A model generated the notes under the pieces. The model worked only from the letters and a program-made list of their open reading frames with translations, ran no database searches and was not told where the DNA came from. A program made the position numbers and the translations under genes. A DNA stretch of 23,261 nt from a virus: positions 1-23,261 of the IMG/VR virus record IMGVR_UViG_3300028840_001599; one strand, written 5' to 3'. Of this stretch, positions 21,587-23,261 are shown piece by piece. Position 1 is the first letter of the stretch, and each line of letters opens with the position of its first letter.

Positions 21587-21865
21587 TCACCTGACCTGTA
21601 GTGTCTGGGCCAGTTCAGCCACTTCCTTCATCTTGGGGGCCAGCTCCCGTTCAACGTGTTCCCACGCCTGGGAGAAGGTGTCCGTGATTTCGTTCATTTC
21701 ACAGGGGATCTGACAAGCCGCCGCCACCCCCGTTCCATACAACATCACGGAGATCTTCACTTCAACAAACCCAAGATCTTGTTTCCCTTGTCCCGCCTTC
21801 ATCTGGGTGTTCTTGGCCTTCGCCTGACCACTAGATTGGGGACGCAAGAGCCGCCGTTTTGCCAT
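21587..21865 (-). CDS. Hypothetical protein
   Basis: A 92-residue protein. The basic N-terminal 28 residues are probably unstructured, followed by a beta stretch (LGFVEVKISVMLYG) and a helix (FSQAWEHVERELAPKMKEVAEL). GGAGGTC lies five bases before ATG 21865, which is 35 bases inside the MerR-like gene. The protein is not recognised and may be a small partner of the regulator or the initiator. Confidence 0.7.
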   Translation of the reverse strand: MAKRRLLRPQSSGQAKAKNTQMKAGQGKQDLGFVEVKISVMLYGTGVAAACQIPCEMNEITDTFSQAWEHVERELAPKMKEVAELAQTLQVR

Positions 21866-22244
21866 CTTTGACCTCCTTCTTCAACCGCTTAACTTCCAGG
21901 GCCGCCCGCCTCTTGAAATTGGTCTGGGCTATTGGCTTTCCAGCCTTTTTCATCCGACCATCCGCGCCAAGACGGTTCAGCCCTTCCTGTTCCAGTAACA
22001 TCTTGAAGATCCTGATTTCCTGGGCCGAATACCAGCGCCTCCCATCCCGTAGCTTGAAGATGGGTTCAGGAAGGATCCCCTTCTTGTCCCACGCCCTGAC
22101 GGTCCTGACCGTTCTTCCAAGGGCCTGGGCCACCATGAACCTGGAGAACACCTTGATCTGGGTCCCGTCAGGGAGCCTGACCAGCTTCTCCTTTCTTTTG
22201 TCTATCTTGCTTTCTGTTGGATCTCCATGGGAAGCGTTTTCCAT
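21831..22244 (-). CDS. MerR-like helix-turn-helix protein
   Basis: A 137-residue protein whose residues 32-80 fit a MerR/excisionase-type winged HTH: VFSRFMVAQALGRTVRTVRAWDKKGILPEP, then a wing with DGRRWYSAQEI. A basic C-terminal helix follows (KRLKKEVKDGK) with no effector domain. GGAGGAAC precedes ATG 22244, 43 bases inside the upstream gene. It probably binds DNA as a phage regulator. Confidence 0.7.
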   Translation of the reverse strand: MENASHGDPTESKIDKRKEKLVRLPDGTQIKVFSRFMVAQALGRTVRTVRAWDKKGILPEPIFKLRDGRRWYSAQEIRIFKMLLEQEGLNRLGADGRMKKAGKPIAQTNFKRRAALEVKRLKKEVKDGKTAALASPI

Positions 22245-22762
22245 AGTTCCTCCGTCCTCTGTAGGTGGTCCGCGAACAGTTCAGCCGCCGCCGCGTCATC
22301 CCCGAATTCCAGGATGAAGGACGGGCTCCTGATGACCATGAAGGGCGTCAGGTATCCGTCCACAGCGAAGTCATCAGGAAGGATGAACTGTCCCGCCAGC
22401 GTTCTGATGTCTGGAGGGGAGACCCCGTGACCCAAGAGGGACTTGGCCGTGTCCTTCCCTACTACCACCACCAGCTTGGGCTTCACCTTGTTCATGATGT
22501 CCATGAAGACGGGCTGACAGCTCCGAAGGTTCGCCACCCGTGGGGGGTGTGGGAAGTCACACAGAGGATAGGTGAAGGCCACCACATCCTCCCAGAACTC
22601 CCACGCCATGGCCTCCTGGACGTGGCTGAAGAATTCGTAGTCCTCCTTGAAGGTCCTTGGGTCAAACACCATGAAGGTCTCCGGTTCCTGTGTGTGCCAG
22701 TGTGGGGAAGGAGCCGCCTTCTCCTCCTGGCACAGGTCACACAGTCCCGCTCCGTTGGTCAA
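22202..22762 (-). CDS. UDG-superfamily Fe-S protein lacking catalytic motifs
   Basis: I read this as a diverged family 4-like glycosylase relative. The scaffold fits: CDLC (C8, C11), TYPLCDFPHPPR (C68), RSCQPVF (C82), then MNKVKPKLVVVVGKDTAKSLL, which matches the PkvivalG-A-LL strand of UDGs, and IRSPSFIL where UDGs have HPSYLL. Motif 1 (GEAPG..ED) is replaced by MVFDPRTFKED, and the catalytic His is Ser or Arg. It probably keeps an Fe-S cluster but not uracil excision. The start is unclear: TTG 22762 keeps the gene just past the upstream stop, whereas ATG 22891 would overlap that gene by 125 bases. Confidence 0.55.
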   Translation of the reverse strand: MTNGAGLCDLCQEEKAAPSPHWHTQEPETFMVFDPRTFKEDYEFFSHVQEAMAWEFWEDVVAFTYPLCDFPHPPRVANLRSCQPVFMDIMNKVKPKLVVVVGKDTAKSLLGHGVSPPDIRTLAGQFILPDDFAVDGYLTPFMVIRSPSFILEFGDDAAAAELFADHLQRTEELWKTLPMEIQQKAR

Positions 22763-22766
22763 GAAC

Positions 22767-23261
22767 TCACTTCTTCTTTTCTGACGGATCCTTGACGTAA
22801 AGAGCATAGTTGATCTCCTTCTGGAGAAGCTTGGCCAGGTCCGCGTCAGAGATCTTCCCCAATTCATGAAGGGCTTCAATCTTGGCGTCATCTATGACCC
22901 GCGTGGTGGCCTCTTTCCAGACACCAATGGACTTCAGGATGTCCTCCGCTTCCTCCACGTAGGAGATGGACGTTCTGGCTGTGTAGTCAACCTGGAAGCC
23001 GTCTCCCGTGGCGTGAAAGGACCCCTTGGCGTCCTTGGATCCCTCCGCCATGACCCGCTCCACCAGGGCCTTCTTCAGGGAGGAGACGCCGTCATTCAGC
23101 GTCTTGATCTGTTTCTTCAGGTCCATGTAGCGCCTGGCCATGAACCCCATGGTGTCCTCTTCCTTGGACGTTGGGGCCTCCGCCTCCTCCACTACTTCCT
23201 CCGCCGCCGCTGTAGCCTCCGCCGCTTCAGCTTTCCTGTCCTTCAACCTTGACTTGGCCAC
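22767..23261 (-). CDS. Hypothetical coiled-coil protein, possibly 5' truncated
   Basis: The frame reaches the right edge, where GTG could be the start (MAKSRLKDRK); any ribosome binding site is outside. Residues 10-35 are Ala/Glu-rich. Residues 40-75 form a coiled coil (YMDLKKQIKTLNDGVSSLKKALVERVM), then a beta hairpin (GSFHATGDGFQVDYTA) and helices. The arrangement resembles small phage proteins of the Gp157 kind, but I cannot confirm that. It ends five bases before the likely start of the UDG-like gene. Confidence 0.7.
   Translation of the reverse strand: MAKSRLKDRKAEAAEATAAAEEVVEEAEAPTSKEEDTMGFMARRYMDLKKQIKTLNDGVSSLKKALVERVMAEGSKDAKGSFHATGDGFQVDYTARTSISYVEEAEDILKSIGVWKEATTRVIDDAKIEALHELGKISDADLAKLLQKEINYALYVKDPSEKKK

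Overview
This window looks like part of a tailed double-stranded DNA phage or prophage genome of roughly 57% GC (estimated by eye). All 35 protein genes I support lie on the minus strand, packed head to tail with 1-8 base stop/start overlaps (ATGA, GTGA, TGATG) and strong AGGAGG-type ribosome binding sites. The cargo is a complete phage replication set with no bacterial housekeeping genes. Nothing fixes the host. TTGACA promoters and strong Shine-Dalgarno sites indicate a bacterium with sigma-70-type promoters. No tRNA, rRNA, IS element or CRISPR array was seen.

Layout, following transcription from right to left. (1) 23261-20932: a coiled-coil protein that may be cut by the window edge, a UDG-superfamily Fe-S protein without the catalytic motifs, a MerR-like regulator, a small protein and a winged-helix replisome-organiser-like protein. 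(2) 20931-20710: the only sizeable intergenic region, with two hairpins, a spaced inverted repeat and an 18-base alternating purine-pyrimidine tract; it may be a control region or origin. (3) 20709-16799: a DnaC-like helicase loader with a decayed P-loop, an unknown protein, a family-4 type uracil-DNA glycosylase, DnaB-like helicase and DnaG-like primase. (4) A promoter at 16759-16811, then 16712-7327: an ssDNA-binding-like protein, family A DNA polymerase, an HTH protein, a RecA with a Cys in its Walker A motif, a resolvase-like nuclease, a Cas4/RecB-like nuclease, an M15 peptidase, a second small PD-(D/E)XK protein, a SpoVS-like protein, a very basic protein, QueC and QueD. (5) A sister promoter at 7259-7313, then 7209-1: an acidic protein, a RavA/MoxR-type AAA+ ATPase, a VWA protein with an intact MIDAS, an unknown partner, a zinc-finger-like protein, tiny membrane proteins, a DpdA-like DNA transglycosylase split in two, and an unknown Cys-containing protein.

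Two themes stand out. First, QueD, QueC and the DpdA-like protein are the signature of phage DNA modification with 7-deazaguanine. Here the DpdA gene carries an in-frame TAA and appears to lack 20-30 residues at that point. Second, the trinucleotide GCA/TGC is almost missing from the whole window: I count about 38 occurrences where base composition predicts about 800. This affects codon choice (Cys is nearly always TGT, Ala almost never GCA) and is hard to explain by ordinary codon bias. The MoxR-VWA operon under its own promoter is the best candidate for an undescribed multi-protein system.
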